DNA of 15,086 nt from JAZDMK01 sp043800975 (GCA_043800975.1 JAZDMK010000120.1:1-15086), one strand, 5' to 3'. Shown: positions 7,601 through 15,032, numbered from the stretch's first letter. Numbers and translations are program-made. The notes: a model not told the origin generated them from the letters alone.

Positions 7601-10600
7601 CCAACGTTTACAATAACTTCATCAGTTCCCGTACAACCATTCGTTGTTCCTGTTACAGTATAAGTCGTAGAAACAATCGGGCTAACGGTTGTTGAGCCTG
7701 TCGAAACACCGTTGCTCCATTCATAGGTTGTTGCTCCGCTGGCATTAAGTGTTGCAGTTTGTCCTGAACAAATAGTTTGATCTATGCCTGCATTAACAAC
7801 AGGATTTGGAATAACATTCACAACAACCGCATCCGTTGCCGAACAGCCGTTGTTTGTTCCAGTAACTACATAGGTTGTAGTTACAATTGGATTAACGGTT
7901 GTTGAGCTTGTCGAAACACCGGTATTCCACACGTATGTTGTCGCTCCGCTGGCAGTGAGTGTAACAGAATCTCCGGCACATATTGTTGTGTCATTGCTGG
8001 TCGCCACGTTGATCGGAATCACAGTTATTATCGCTGTGTCCGAAACAGAATAACATGAATCAAATTCAGTATGAATAATCGTAAACGTTCCGGCTGTTGC
8101 GTATGTATGTGTTGCATACTGCGTGCTTACAAATGTTCCGTCACCAAAATTCCAAGTATGATTCATGCAAGTATCTACCCCCGCAAAGTTCAATGTTTCA
8201 CCTAAACAGATTGTGTCATTCAAAAGTGTAAACGAAGCATCAGGCGTTTCTATGGGTATAACAATACTTGTAAAGTTTGCAACAACAAAAGCATAATCGC
8301 AGGTATCTCCGTTGCACATCAGTGTTTTCAACGACTGAAGCTGCAATCCGTATGTATAAGGCGGGCAGCTTGCAGTATTGAATACAACATGAATACTCTC
8401 TGTTCCGCCAGCTGCAAGCATTCCGGCAGTCCAATACACTATGTTTCCTGATGTGCTGTCGGGCGTCGTTCCTCCCGCAATCGTCAGGTTCGGTGGTAGT
8501 GTCAGCGAAATAATGTTTGTGCCGTTCGTGGGTATCGTCCCGTTGTTTTGAATCAGCAAATCTGCATTCACACTACTGTCGCATAATTTCAATGTGTCTG
8601 AAACTACAGTCACAGTCAGCGAATCTGCCACTGGTTTGTCGGTTACAAACAGTGGATGATGGTTGATCACGGTTGGCCCTATTATTTTCCCACAGTAGTT
8701 TATGGCAGTCACTGCAATGTTCACCCCATTCGTTTCGAAGCTGCATCCGGTCAGTAAACTGAACTCAACAATCAAATCACTTCCTCCGGCACTAAAATGG
8801 TTTTGTACAAATGGAATGTTGTCCAGCTGCCATGTGTACCAGCCATACACCCCGCTTGTAGCCGAGCTGTCCACGGGTTCAAGTGGTGAATTGTAATTCA
8901 GGCTGTCCTGCAGATAATACACCGTCGTGCTTCCTGCAATGTAGCTTAGCTCATTTCCTGCTGGTGTTAATATGTGCAGTTGGGTATTATTAATGTTTCC
9001 AATACCGGAAGCATCAAGCAAAATTTTATACTTAACCGTATCGCAAACACTGACTGTATCAGGCGGGTTTAAAATCTGCATTTGAATATCGCAGTCTTCT
9101 ACCTGTACAACAAGCCATGTCGTATCAAGGAAGCATGCTCCGGCAAGGCCGGGCAGGTCCGAGGGGTAGTGATAGCAGTTCCATCCTGTAATCAGCATCA
9201 GGCTGTCCTTATTCCCGTTTGCACAGTTGAAATGTGCATCTACTTTAATATTTTTTGAAATATTCATGCCCGACAAAGGGCCGCCTACTTCAACACCAAC
9301 GGCTCCCAGCGCATATAGATTCCCGGAATCGAATATGGATTTTATGGGAACCGTTCCGCCACTTTGCCATTGCACAGTTGTTACTGTAATATTTCCTGTT
9401 GGCGATTTCAGATACACAAAACTGCTGTCCGTCCAGTTGTTCACTTTATCCTGTGTTATTGAATCCGTGCTGTTGATGTTCACGTTCCATGTAAAATCAT
9501 TGTCTACAGGTAAATGAGGAACCGTCTGCGTTTTCAATACAATGCTTGGCTTGTCGAAATACTGCGTCCATGGATATCCTTTCAAAGTATCAACAATCGA
9601 TGTATCTCCGGTTATTGTGCCGGGATAATTGTACCAATAGCTGACCACCGGAAACGTTCCCGGAGGTGTTGCAATAATATCGGGCGTTAAATGATAATCA
9701 TTCATCGTTAACGTCAGGTAAGCCCTGTAACGCTTTGTTTCTCCCCATCCCGACAGGCTGCTGTCACAAGGGCGTGCTGGGCCCTGTGTATCCTGTGTCA
9801 TCATGGAATCGGGGTAAATAGTAATCGTGTTTCCTGCAATTCGTGTCTGCGCCAGAGGTACATTATACATGCAATTCGCTGAATATACAGGGTCGAAATT
9901 ATACCGAATCTGATTAATGCTGGCATCATACATCAGCGAAGTGGGCTGCAACTCTACTCTTATCGGGCTGAATTCGCCCGGAAACTCAAATCTTATACTA
10001 TCTGCCATCCACAGGTTGCGCAACTCATAGCTGAACGCATTCCATGTGCCGGTATTTCCGTCAACATATTCTTGTAAAATGTTACTGTAGTTTCCCTGCG
10101 TTCCTGCATCACCGAATGATTTAAACATGATTTGCTTATAGCAGTTTCCTGGAAACACAGGCGACTGTGAAAAATTCTTTATGTATGCAGCATGATTGAA
10201 ACTGTATCCGATGCCGATAATCTTACCGGTGGCTCCGGTGCACCAGTAGGTGAGATTTTTTTTGTCCTGAATAGTTAATGAATTCCAGGTAGCAGGATCC
10301 TCATATACAACCAGCGCATCTGATTTTATTGTGCCATCATAGACAGTGCCCGACATGTGTAAAATCGCGTCAATGGTTTCAAGGCTGAAATATGGGTTGG
10401 CTCCGCTTCCATTAGTAAGGTTGTCGTTTACTCTGAAAGCAAGTGTGTCTATCCAGATTGTATCATTTACATTGAATGAATCAATCAATGCAGGAGTAAG
10501 CACGTATTTCAGCTTCAACGTGTCAATGCTCAGGTCAATATAAAACCCGTTTGGAGTGAAGCGTCCTGATGCGGTCGGTACTGTGAATGGCATCACTGCT

Positions 10601-12879
10601 CCATTCGACTTATAACGGCCACTGGCTTTCAGAAAAGCAAAATGTTTTACAACGGGTCCTGTCAGCTCAAGCCTTGCAAACTTATAAGGGAAGCCCATAT
10701 CACCAAATGTCATTGCTCCGCTTGTTGCAAATCCCATGAGTGAGCAATCTATCGTATCACCCTGCATCACCTCGCTGCGGTCAGCTCCGGCAGCAGTTCC
10801 CGTCAACGGATAAACGTCGGGATAATGATTGTTGTTTGTATCGGGGTAATCAATATTTCTTCTTTCAATAGTAAATGTTTTTAGGTTCCATCCCGGCAAT
10901 TCACATCCCGGGCAATTCACCTGAACAAAATCTTTTACTTCGGCCAGTGGAATTTTACAGCTGCTGTCGCACGGCATATTGTAAACAAAAAACACCCTTT
11001 CCCGCACCTCTGCTTTTCCTCCGTGCTGCGCAGCATAATCACAGTTTGCCTTCAGTTTAAACCGTACACTGAAGTTGCCGAAAAAATCATCAAAAAGCGA
11101 ATTCAATTGTGCTTTATCTCCGTTGTTATAATAGTCGGTCGGAACAAGGTTTGTAAAGAAAGTGGGTGGTATTCTGAAGCGTGCATAAGCCTTGTCACCC
11201 GTTGCTCGTATGCTTCCGGTTCCGCAAACATAAACCACTTCAAAAGGGTAGATATAGTCATAAGCACCATTGTGGTTTGACCTCAGCTCTATGCTGTCAA
11301 TAGCTCCGTAGACCAATCCCAGTCCGGCTCCTAAATTTAGTTCTACTTCTATCACACTGCTGTCCGGGTTACATCCCATTCGCTTGTTTGTATTATCACC
11401 CGGGTGCAACATGCTCTGGTTAGGTATATCAAACCATGCAACATCATTGTCGCTCATCATTCCATTCATGTTGTTGAATACCTGTCCCAGCGAATAGGAG
11501 TGCTTCCATGTGTCCCATCCGTGATAATTATTGTCGGCATCTTTGCATACAGTATTGTAGCACCGCTTTTCAAGACAGACCTTAATATAATAATCGTTTA
11601 CATTCAGCACATTATTGAAATACGAAACATAGTCTACAGTATCAATACAATCAAAAACTTCTGTGTAGCTGAAAAACATACTGTCACCGGGAATCAACGG
11701 AACATCACACACAAGTTCTCTCACAATGTTGTATGAAGGATTTCCAAAGCGGTCGTCAAATGTCATATACACCGGATTACCCAGATTATCTTTTTTATAA
11801 ATTTTATAAGTGGTCGTGTCAATATAACTTGGTTTTTTTCGGCTGCCCAAATACTGTATTCTCACAGTATCCGTAGCTCCACCGCCTGTGTTTATGATGC
11901 GGACAATTCGGTTCACTTCATTTCCAATGCAAACAGCATAGGATGGGTCAACAAGTTTGTAGTCCAGATCCGGCTGATAACTCATATCTAAATTCACTTC
12001 TGTATTTATCAGCCCGGTGTTTTTGCACAGGTCGCCAACACAGCCATAATTCAATGTAAATCGGGTATTCGTATTATCTGATTGTGTTCCGGGGCAGGCT
12101 TTTAGTTTTAGTGTTTCTTCCACCACAAGCGTATCTCCGTTTTGTAATCCGTTAATTAGCATGTTTATTCTTACCTGAATTGGCGTAAGAGTATTGCCCG
12201 TGATTCCTACTGTTCCCACTCCAATAATATAGGCAGTGTCATGAATAAATTCTACAGCAGTGTTCAGGATATCGAGCCATGTGTCGTCTGCGAATTCAGC
12301 TTCGCCATTAAAGGGAACCGAAGTGGTATTTACAAAAGTCATTCTTCGCTGAAAAGTCTGGTTAAACTCTCCCTGATCATATTGAATATTCTCACTGCCA
12401 GCGGGTGAAAATACCATATAGGGCGAAGTAACTGTATAAGCAAGTGTATCAGTAGATGCCCATCCATTATTCAAATATGCCACAATAGAATCTCTTAGTC
12501 CGGTGGTAGTGCCACTGCTGAAATAATTGCATCCCGGGATTATTGTGTATTTAAAAAGAAAGGAGGATACTCCATCCAAAATCGACACATTGAAAGAATT
12601 AGGTCCGGCAATAACTGTTTGGCCGGGTGTGGCGTTGTAATAACCTCCAAAGCCTATTCCTTGAGGTAGAAAAATATCTAACTGTACGATATCGCCTGTC
12701 GCAAAATTTCCACCGCTTTGCGTCCCTATCGAAAAGTACATTGTGTCTGCAATACAGGGATGCAGCTGAACCGATGATGGATTGCTGTATTTCTGCGCAG
12801 GTATTATCTTCAGTCCGCCCTGTGCATACATGCTTACTGTAACAATTAAAGCTGCGAATAGGGTAATTACTCTCTTCAT
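4681..12879 (-). CDS. Giant (2732 aa) multidomain T9SS-secreted surface protein
   Basis: The signal peptide is MKRVITLFAALIVTVSMYAQ. Residues about 25-1545 form a long cysteine-containing beta-rich region built of Ig-like, DUF11-like modules (the last, about 1430-1545, includes LCDSSVNADLLIQNNGTIP). PKD domain 1 is at 1547-1623 (HTWNFGDGTF, THTYATAGTF). Two tandem Ig-like repeats of 69 and 68 residues follow at 1624-1760 (TTICAGDSVTLTASGATTY and QTICSGQTATLNASGATTY). PKD domain 2 is at 1761-1846 (WLWNFGDGTT). About 1848-2270 resembles a right-handed parallel beta-helix. Then come a proline-rich linker, a helical region at about 2360-2640, and a type A sorting domain at 2652-2732 (LGENYPDPFSESTMIPYYLP to the terminal MIIIK). 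The architecture suggests a cell-surface adhesin or matrix protein; no catalytic motif was recognised. It heads the cluster, with paralogue A nine bases downstream. The first ATG fits the signal peptide and there is no Shine-Dalgarno sequence. Confidence 0.92.
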   Translation of the reverse strand: MKRVITLFAALIVTVSMYAQGGLKIIPAQKYSNPSSVQLHPCIADTMYFSIGTQSGGNFATGDIVQLDIFLPQGIGFGGYYNATPGQTVIAGPNSFNVSILDGVSSFLFKYTIIPGCNYFSSGTTTGLRDSIVAYLNNGWASTDTLAYTVTSPYMVFSPAGSENIQYDQGEFNQTFQRRMTFVNTTSVPFNGEAEFADDTWLDILNTAVEFIHDTAYIIGVGTVGITGNTLTPIQVRINMLINGLQNGDTLVVEETLKLKACPGTQSDNTNTRFTLNYGCVGDLCKNTGLINTEVNLDMSYQPDLDYKLVDPSYAVCIGNEVNRIVRIINTGGGATDTVRIQYLGSRKKPSYIDTTTYKIYKKDNLGNPVYMTFDDRFGNPSYNIVRELVCDVPLIPGDSMFFSYTEVFDCIDTVDYVSYFNNVLNVNDYYIKVCLEKRCYNTVCKDADNNYHGWDTWKHSYSLGQVFNNMNGMMSDNDVAWFDIPNQSMLHPGDNTNKRMGCNPDSSVIEVELNLGAGLGLVYGAIDSIELRSNHNGAYDYIYPFEVVYVCGTGSIRATGDKAYARFRIPPTFFTNLVPTDYYNNGDKAQLNSLFDDFFGNFSVRFKLKANCDYAAQHGGKAEVRERVFFVYNMPCDSSCKIPLAEVKDFVQVNCPGCELPGWNLKTFTIERRNIDYPDTNNNHYPDVYPLTGTAAGADRSEVMQGDTIDCSLMGFATSGAMTFGDMGFPYKFARLELTGPVVKHFAFLKASGRYKSNGAVMPFTVPTASGRFTPNGFYIDLSIDTLKLKYVLTPALIDSFNVNDTIWIDTLAFRVNDNLTNGSGANPYFSLETIDAILHMSGTVYDGTIKSDALVVYEDPATWNSLTIQDKKNLTYWCTGATGKIIGIGYSFNHAAYIKNFSQSPVFPGNCYKQIMFKSFGDAGTQGNYSNILQEYVDGNTGTWNAFSYELRNLWMADSIRFEFPGEFSPIRVELQPTSLMYDASINQIRYNFDPVYSANCMYNVPLAQTRIAGNTITIYPDSMMTQDTQGPARPCDSSLSGWGETKRYRAYLTLTMNDYHLTPDIIATPPGTFPVVSYWYNYPGTITGDTSIVDTLKGYPWTQYFDKPSIVLKTQTVPHLPVDNDFTWNVNINSTDSITQDKVNNWTDSSFVYLKSPTGNITVTTVQWQSGGTVPIKSIFDSGNLYALGAVGVEVGGPLSGMNISKNIKVDAHFNCANGNKDSLMLITGWNCYHYPSDLPGLAGACFLDTTWLVVQVEDCDIQMQILNPPDTVSVCDTVKYKILLDASGIGNINNTQLHILTPAGNELSYIAGSTTVYYLQDSLNYNSPLEPVDSSATSGVYGWYTWQLDNIPFVQNHFSAGGSDLIVEFSLLTGCSFETNGVNIAVTAINYCGKIIGPTVINHHPLFVTDKPVADSLTVTVVSDTLKLCDSSVNADLLIQNNGTIPTNGTNIISLTLPPNLTIAGGTTPDSTSGNIVYWTAGMLAAGGTESIHVVFNTASCPPYTYGLQLQSLKTLMCNGDTCDYAFVVANFTSIVIPIETPDASFTLLNDTICLGETLNFAGVDTCMNHTWNFGDGTFVSTQYATHTYATAGTFTIIHTEFDSCYSVSDTAIITVIPINVATSNDTTICAGDSVTLTASGATTYVWNTGVSTSSTTVNPIVTTTYVVTGTNNGCSATDAVVVNVIPNPVVNAGIDQTICSGQTATLNASGATTYEWSNGVSTGSTTVSPIVSTTYTVTGTTNGCTGTDEVIVNVGSTVTADFTYNSIDSGCVKVGAVIQFTGAGSGTAGWLWNFGDGTTSTLSNPTHVFNDFGFHCVSLTYTNVCGSATATKSIYVMCDSCPCNIDYEIDSGLTVQSNMVITPSTYSTNVIDVKGDIIVKTNVTLELRHVTMKMHPLSRIIVEPRGRLDLYQTILDKEDHCEMWQGIEVWGDPNALSSSTTQGWARFFFSTVKNAQIGVLSGKRNMHMFCQPQSVYPYDLNYSGGVIRNIYMHPSIGSAKFENNGTDIRFVTKTNTDGSYNWIEKDTFICKTLADIHYNSASSNPYPNSLNPWAGSANQYQRTDAGIYIENLKGLKVKKCVFRNKQYGMLSFDSKYDVENSFFTKMRYGIRIENTLSNLDNRHEIYSNVFDSIPGDNSLHSAAIYINGGKYDYVHDNFFGRTITSQTINLNAIHTNNASAFNISENDFRHFNFGVKSVNTGTSGGYIGAWYGNNIFPWTGNVFTECKTNIFTGSNNQNLKLKCNSCNNTSAGLYSVNFYNQIGGTLGTQGSPAPPYGSNSLKQKYGAGNAFNPPITGRKRIESFSTYKYYRHSSPSNVIPEPVGPINAYSIGVAKTSNLIACPPPIPIPYLIPGNLSQNSPLILRIDSLKTIIQTLENTLANIESNIDQGQTQQLIADMAALPEGQLKNKLLTCSPLSDSVIKRMIFKNVLSNGNYKNVMIQNLPVSADVEPWFFAKQQNLPPGIASQLEALQANNPNLITPTGYFNAIHKTRNELLMLQNQIIIGLIDSANTGKALALQILENDPQVGSQQTLVSTYIADGLYTQASTKLNQITQTDEETQDWKQLSSMIESLYENGRTLYDMDATQISFVRTLANKCPEGLGTANAQAILMLLYREEMPECNPEENVRFTTNNEVVEISEGYRYLGENYPDPFSESTMIPYYLPEGMTGKIIIKDMPGKNLREYNLSEGENILEVKRESLEPGVYLYCIEISNNSFECKKMIIIK
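7600..8010 (-). repeat. Tandem Ig-like repeat pair within the giant gene
   Basis: Two adjacent coding repeats, 7804-8010 (69 codons) and 7600-7803 (68 codons), encode modules sharing TIC-x-G, LxASGATTY, GVST-x-STTV-x-PIV and GC-x-x-TD motifs. DNA similarity is still plain, for example AACGGTTGTTGAGC in both, which points to a fairly recent internal duplication. Modules of this kind are common as spacers in Bacteroidota surface proteins. They sit between the two PKD domains. Confidence 0.8.
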
Positions 12880-13080
12880 GGTGTTGGATTTATTGGGTTA
12901 AATTTAACAAATTATTTCAAACGGTGTATTCATCGGGTAAAATTCCAGCTTTTGTCGTTTCTTTCGACTACGTTAAAACACTAATTTTTTTGGTACATTT
13001 TTTTAAAAGAAGCTTCATCATAGCGAAACATTTGAGTACTTTTTACAGGTTGTATTTTTTCCTTTTATTGAAACGAAACG
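12880..13080. other. AT-rich upstream region of the giant gene
   Basis: About 200 bases with no supported gene. They should hold the promoter and leader of the secreted-protein cluster. No clean match to the Bacteroidota promoter pattern (TTTG about 20 bases before TAnnTTTG) was found on the minus strand; the nearest resemblance, AATAATTTG close to the start, is one base off in spacing and lacks a convincing upstream box. No ribosome-binding site is seen before the ATG at 12879, as is usual in this phylum. Confidence 0.4.
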
Positions 13081-13120
13081 AAAAAAAATCATGCTCTGGA
13101 AAATAATCCGTGAGCATGAT
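13081..13120 (-). terminator. Minus-strand intrinsic terminator-like hairpin
   Basis: ATCATGCTC at 13088-13096 and GAGCATGAT at 13112-13120 pair perfectly over nine base pairs around a 15-base loop. On the minus strand the stem is followed by eight Ts (plus-strand A8 at 13081-13088; the last A also belongs to the stem). It lies five bases beyond the stop of a 62-codon ORF. Confidence 0.6.
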
Positions 13121-13124
13121 CGAT

Positions 13125-13313
13125 TTAAAAAACCAAAGGTAAAACGCCTTCGCGTCCTCGTCCAAAAGTATTGAAGGGCGTTTTAATGTTTGCGAAACTA
13201 CATACATCATAAATAATACGCAATACGGGATTTCTACGCTTATTCTTTCGTATTTCACCTGTTGTTTTATTGCTGCTTTTAATTTTTGAAGTTTTTTCCA
13301 TTCGTATATTCAT
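13125..13313 (-). CDS. Possible small basic protein ending at a terminator
   Basis: The frame encodes 62 residues, with a lysine/arginine-rich first half (MEKTSKIKSSNKTTGEIRKN, then KRRNPVLRI) and a second half ending GRGREGVLPLVF. A second ATG four codons in is an alternative start. Support comes from position: the TAA at 13125-13127 is followed after four bases by a strong minus-strand terminator hairpin. Against it, the second half covers an 11-bp imperfect inverted repeat (13141-13151 with 13173-13184) that may be a mobile repeat rather than coding DNA, another frame is also open here, and no family is recognised. It could be a small real gene, a remnant, or a noncoding transcript. Confidence 0.25.
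   Translation of the reverse strand: MNIRMEKTSKIKSSNKTTGEIRKNKRRNPVLRIIYDVCSFANIKTPFNTFGRGREGVLPLVF
13141..13184. repeat. Inverted repeat, 11-bp stem with one bulge
   Basis: AAAACGCCTTC (13141-13151) pairs with GAAGGGCGTTTT (13173-13184), leaving one unpaired G and a loop of 21 bases. It is GC-richer than its surroundings. With the neighbouring hairpin at 13088-13120 it makes a two-hairpin block in an otherwise AT-rich spacer. Confidence 0.55.
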
Positions 13314-13382
13314 AACTTAATGCCCCGAAAACTTGAAAGGTTCCGCATTTTTCAAACTTTTTTTCATTCTTTAGTGAAACTT

Positions 13383-13601
13383 CCCCGCCCGGATGAACAT
13401 CCGTTCGGACGGGGTGCCCTGCCTGCCCGGCTGAATAGACGGGGTGTCTTTGTGGCAGGAAAAACCGAAAACCGAAGCGAAGCCGAGCTCAACCGAAGGT
13501 GCATAGCACCTGAGCTCTCGAACACATTTGAAAATGATGAATGTGTGAGAACCAGCAGGCCAGTGTTGCGGCAGTGGGAGCGAGTAACTACCAGCCACTG
13601 C
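13383..13601. repeat. Block of four hairpins in GC-rich intergenic DNA, possible dispersed repeat or structured RNA
   Basis: Four inverted repeats follow each other. First, CCCCG 13383-13387 with CGGGG 13410-13414 encloses CGGAT 13390-13394 with ATCCG 13399-13403. Second, GAGCTC 13485-13490 with 13512-13517 encloses AGGTGC 13497-13502 with GCACCT 13506-13511. Third, ACACATT 13522-13528 pairs with AATGTGT 13540-13546. Fourth, GCAGTGG 13571-13577 pairs with CCACTGC 13595-13601. Several frames are open across the block, but their translations look like repeat DNA read through (many Arg, Ser, Pro; no domain), so no gene is called. Confidence 0.45.
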
Positions 13602-13613
13602 ATGCTGTATTTT

Positions 13614-13826
13614 CTTCTGACTTCTGACTTCGTGCTTCGAGCTTTTTCTATGTGCCTATGCATTTCTATGCTCCTATGTGTTAAAAAAAAATCCACGAGT
13701 AAAAAACTTCTCTCTTCAAATGTTCTATTGTTCGCTTGTTAAAAATCTTCGCGGCTTTGCGACTTTGCGTGAAAAAAATCGTTAAGAAAAAAATCGCAAA
13801 TCATAAATCAAAGATCATAAATCAAA
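13614..13826. repeat. Run of short direct-repeat modules
   Basis: Successive low-complexity modules are visible. CTTCTGA occurs twice in tandem (13614-13627). TTTCTATGTGCCTATG (13645-13660) and TTTCTATGCTCCTATG (13663-13678) match at 14 of 16 bases. CTTCGCGGC, TTTGCGAC and TTTGCGTGA form a near-repeat at 13747-13772. ATCATAAATCAAA occurs twice with a 14-base period (13800-13812 and 13814-13826). No coding potential is apparent. Confidence 0.55.
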
Positions 13827-13848
13827 AAAAGCCCCCGTTTCCGGAGGC
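13824..13848 (-). terminator. Intrinsic terminator of the helical-protein gene
   Basis: Read on the minus strand, GCCTCCG and CGGGGGC pair over seven base pairs with one G-U, closing a GAAA tetraloop, and seven Ts follow at once (plus-strand A7 at 13824-13830). It lies about 58 bases past the TGA at 13907-13909. On the plus strand the stem has a C-A mismatch and only an interrupted T-rich tail, so the minus direction is favoured. Confidence 0.8.
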
Positions 13849-13906
13849 TTCCTCTTTTAACCTAATAACAACTAACTTTTAAAAACTATGAAAAAATTCG
13901 AAACGG

Positions 13907-14872
13907 TCACACCGTCGGATTTGCTTTTTCTATCGGTACAAGATAAATCATCAAATCAGCTTCCTCACCGCTTTCAACCTTTACGTTCGCATCAACATAC
14001 GTTTCATAACCCTCACATTCAATACGCAGATTGTGTGTTCCACCGTCAATAGCTTCAATCAGACTGTAGCCGTCTTCATCACTTTCATCAGTAAGGTTGT
14101 CTTTACCCAAAATAACTATTGCCCCCTCAACAGGAAGGTTGGTATTTGCATCAATCACCGAAATGTTCACCAGAGCTTTCATCGCTTCAACGCTGGCTTC
14201 CGATTCAACATTGCTTTTGTGGTGCCCTGTGTCGATGATCTGTCTTGCATTTTCAAACTCCATATAAAAACGGTCATTGGTGTCTCTGAACACAAGCATC
14301 ATCTTATCCACTTCATTTGTCCACAGCAGTCTGATTTCACGAATCAGTTTCGCAATCTTACGGTTGTTCGATACGCTCCGGCTGTTCGCCACTTCGGGCG
14401 CTTCAGCTTCAAGCTTGAATTTATCAAGAACCGTATTCATTTCGTTCATCAGCATGTTGTCAGCACCGTAGCTATTTAGTATCACAGTACCGATATTCAT
14501 GGCAAGGTCATAAATGCCCTGGCAAAACGGTATCAGTATATGGTCCGGTTTTCTTTTCAGCAGGGTTTCGGTTATATGTACTTCACCCATCAGGCTGTAG
14601 TTTTCACTCTTGCTGGCGTATGCGTATATAGAACCTGCTACCCGCGTTGTTAAACGAACAAGCTTCTCCTTAGTGAAGTTTTTGTTTTGAGTAATACCAA
14701 TAATAGATAACTCCTGTTCTTCAATAATAAGCTCAAGCTCTGCTTCCTTGGTTTTAACTGCCTGTACCGAGTTTGCAAGCTCCGCAATGGTATTGATCAG
14801 GGCTGCTTCTTCCTCGCACACTTTCAAAGCCGTGCGATTCATGTGCATTTGATTTCTGAATCTTGTTTTCAT
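13907..14872 (-). CDS. Leaderless helical protein with C-terminal carboxypeptidase-regulatory-like beta domain
   Basis: The ATG at 14870-14872 (MKTRFRNQMHMNRTAL) is preferred; a GTG three codons upstream would give 324 residues instead of 321. There is no signal peptide or membrane segment. Residues about 1-230 are predicted by eye to be mostly helical, with a heptad-like acidic stretch at about 40-60 (AVKTKEAELELIIEEQE) and further amphipathic helices (IAKLIREIRLLW). Residues about 234-313 form a small beta-sandwich of carboxypeptidase-regulatory-like type (ALVNISVIDANTNLPVEGA, then SDEDGYSLIEAIDGGTHNLR and GYETY). Such domains usually sit in exported or outer-membrane proteins of this phylum, so finding one on a protein without an export signal is unusual. 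The gene has its own candidate promoter and terminator and is probably monocistronic. Function unknown. Confidence 0.88.
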   Translation of the reverse strand: MKTRFRNQMHMNRTALKVCEEEAALINTIAELANSVQAVKTKEAELELIIEEQELSIIGITQNKNFTKEKLVRLTTRVAGSIYAYASKSENYSLMGEVHITETLLKRKPDHILIPFCQGIYDLAMNIGTVILNSYGADNMLMNEMNTVLDKFKLEAEAPEVANSRSVSNNRKIAKLIREIRLLWTNEVDKMMLVFRDTNDRFYMEFENARQIIDTGHHKSNVESEASVEAMKALVNISVIDANTNLPVEGAIVILGKDNLTDESDEDGYSLIEAIDGGTHNLRIECEGYETYVDANVKVESGEEADLMIYLVPIEKANPTV

Positions 14873-14943
14873 GGCTGACACTTTTTAAATTGTTATTTTT
14901 TCTTTTAGCTCCAGACCCGTCAACATTGGCGAATCTTGATACT

Positions 14944-14972
14944 AAGATAGCATTCCCCGCGCAAACAGTCAA
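14944..14972 (-). promoter_or_regulatory. Candidate sigma70-like promoter of the helical-protein gene
   Basis: On the minus strand TTGACT (plus 14967-14972) is followed after exactly 17 bases by TATCTT (plus 14944-14949), about 71 bases before the chosen ATG. The second box extended to TATCTTAG (14942-14949) also fits the Bacteroidota TAnnTTTG box with one mismatch. It is a pattern match without transcript evidence. Confidence 0.4.
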
Positions 14973-15002
14973 TATCCGATAAAGCTACGGTCGTTATCAT
15001 TC

Positions 15003-15032
15003 AGTTAACGGTAGTTTCTGACAAGTTAACGG
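15003..15032. promoter_or_regulatory. Pair of 9-bp direct repeats upstream of the candidate promoter
   Basis: AGTTAACGG occurs at 15003-15011 and again at 15024-15032, a period of 21 bases, or two helical turns. That spacing would place two protein-binding sites on the same DNA face. The pair lies about 30-60 bases upstream of the candidate -35 box. A second 9-mer, GTCAATATC, occurs at 14968-14976 (overlapping the -35 box) and at 15039-15047. A binding function is inferred. Confidence 0.3.

Noticed and set aside
7600..8010. Regular repeats considered as a CRISPR-like array
   Set aside because: Only two long units, in frame and encoding related Ig-like domains, with no short repeat-spacer pattern.
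13043..13258. Minus-strand 71-codon ORF in another frame of the terminator region
   Set aside because: It reads straight through the strong terminator hairpin, unlike the 62-codon frame that stops just before it.
13364..13696. Minus-strand 110-codon ORF and the overlapping 75-codon ORF
   Set aside because: They are open because of the GC-rich repeat block; residues are dominated by Arg, Ser and Pro with no recognisable family.
13320..13742. Plus-strand 140-codon ORF
   Set aside because: It spans the hairpin block and repeat modules; opposing frames are open too. No domain, signal or sensible composition supports it.
14033..14479. Plus-strand 148-codon ORF opposite the helical-protein gene
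   Set aside because: Antisense to a well-supported gene; no domain, and the sense strand has matching promoter and terminator candidates.
14879..14881. GTG as start of the helical protein
   Set aside because: An ATG lies three codons downstream and neither has a Shine-Dalgarno motif; ATG is preferred, but the three-residue difference is not settled.
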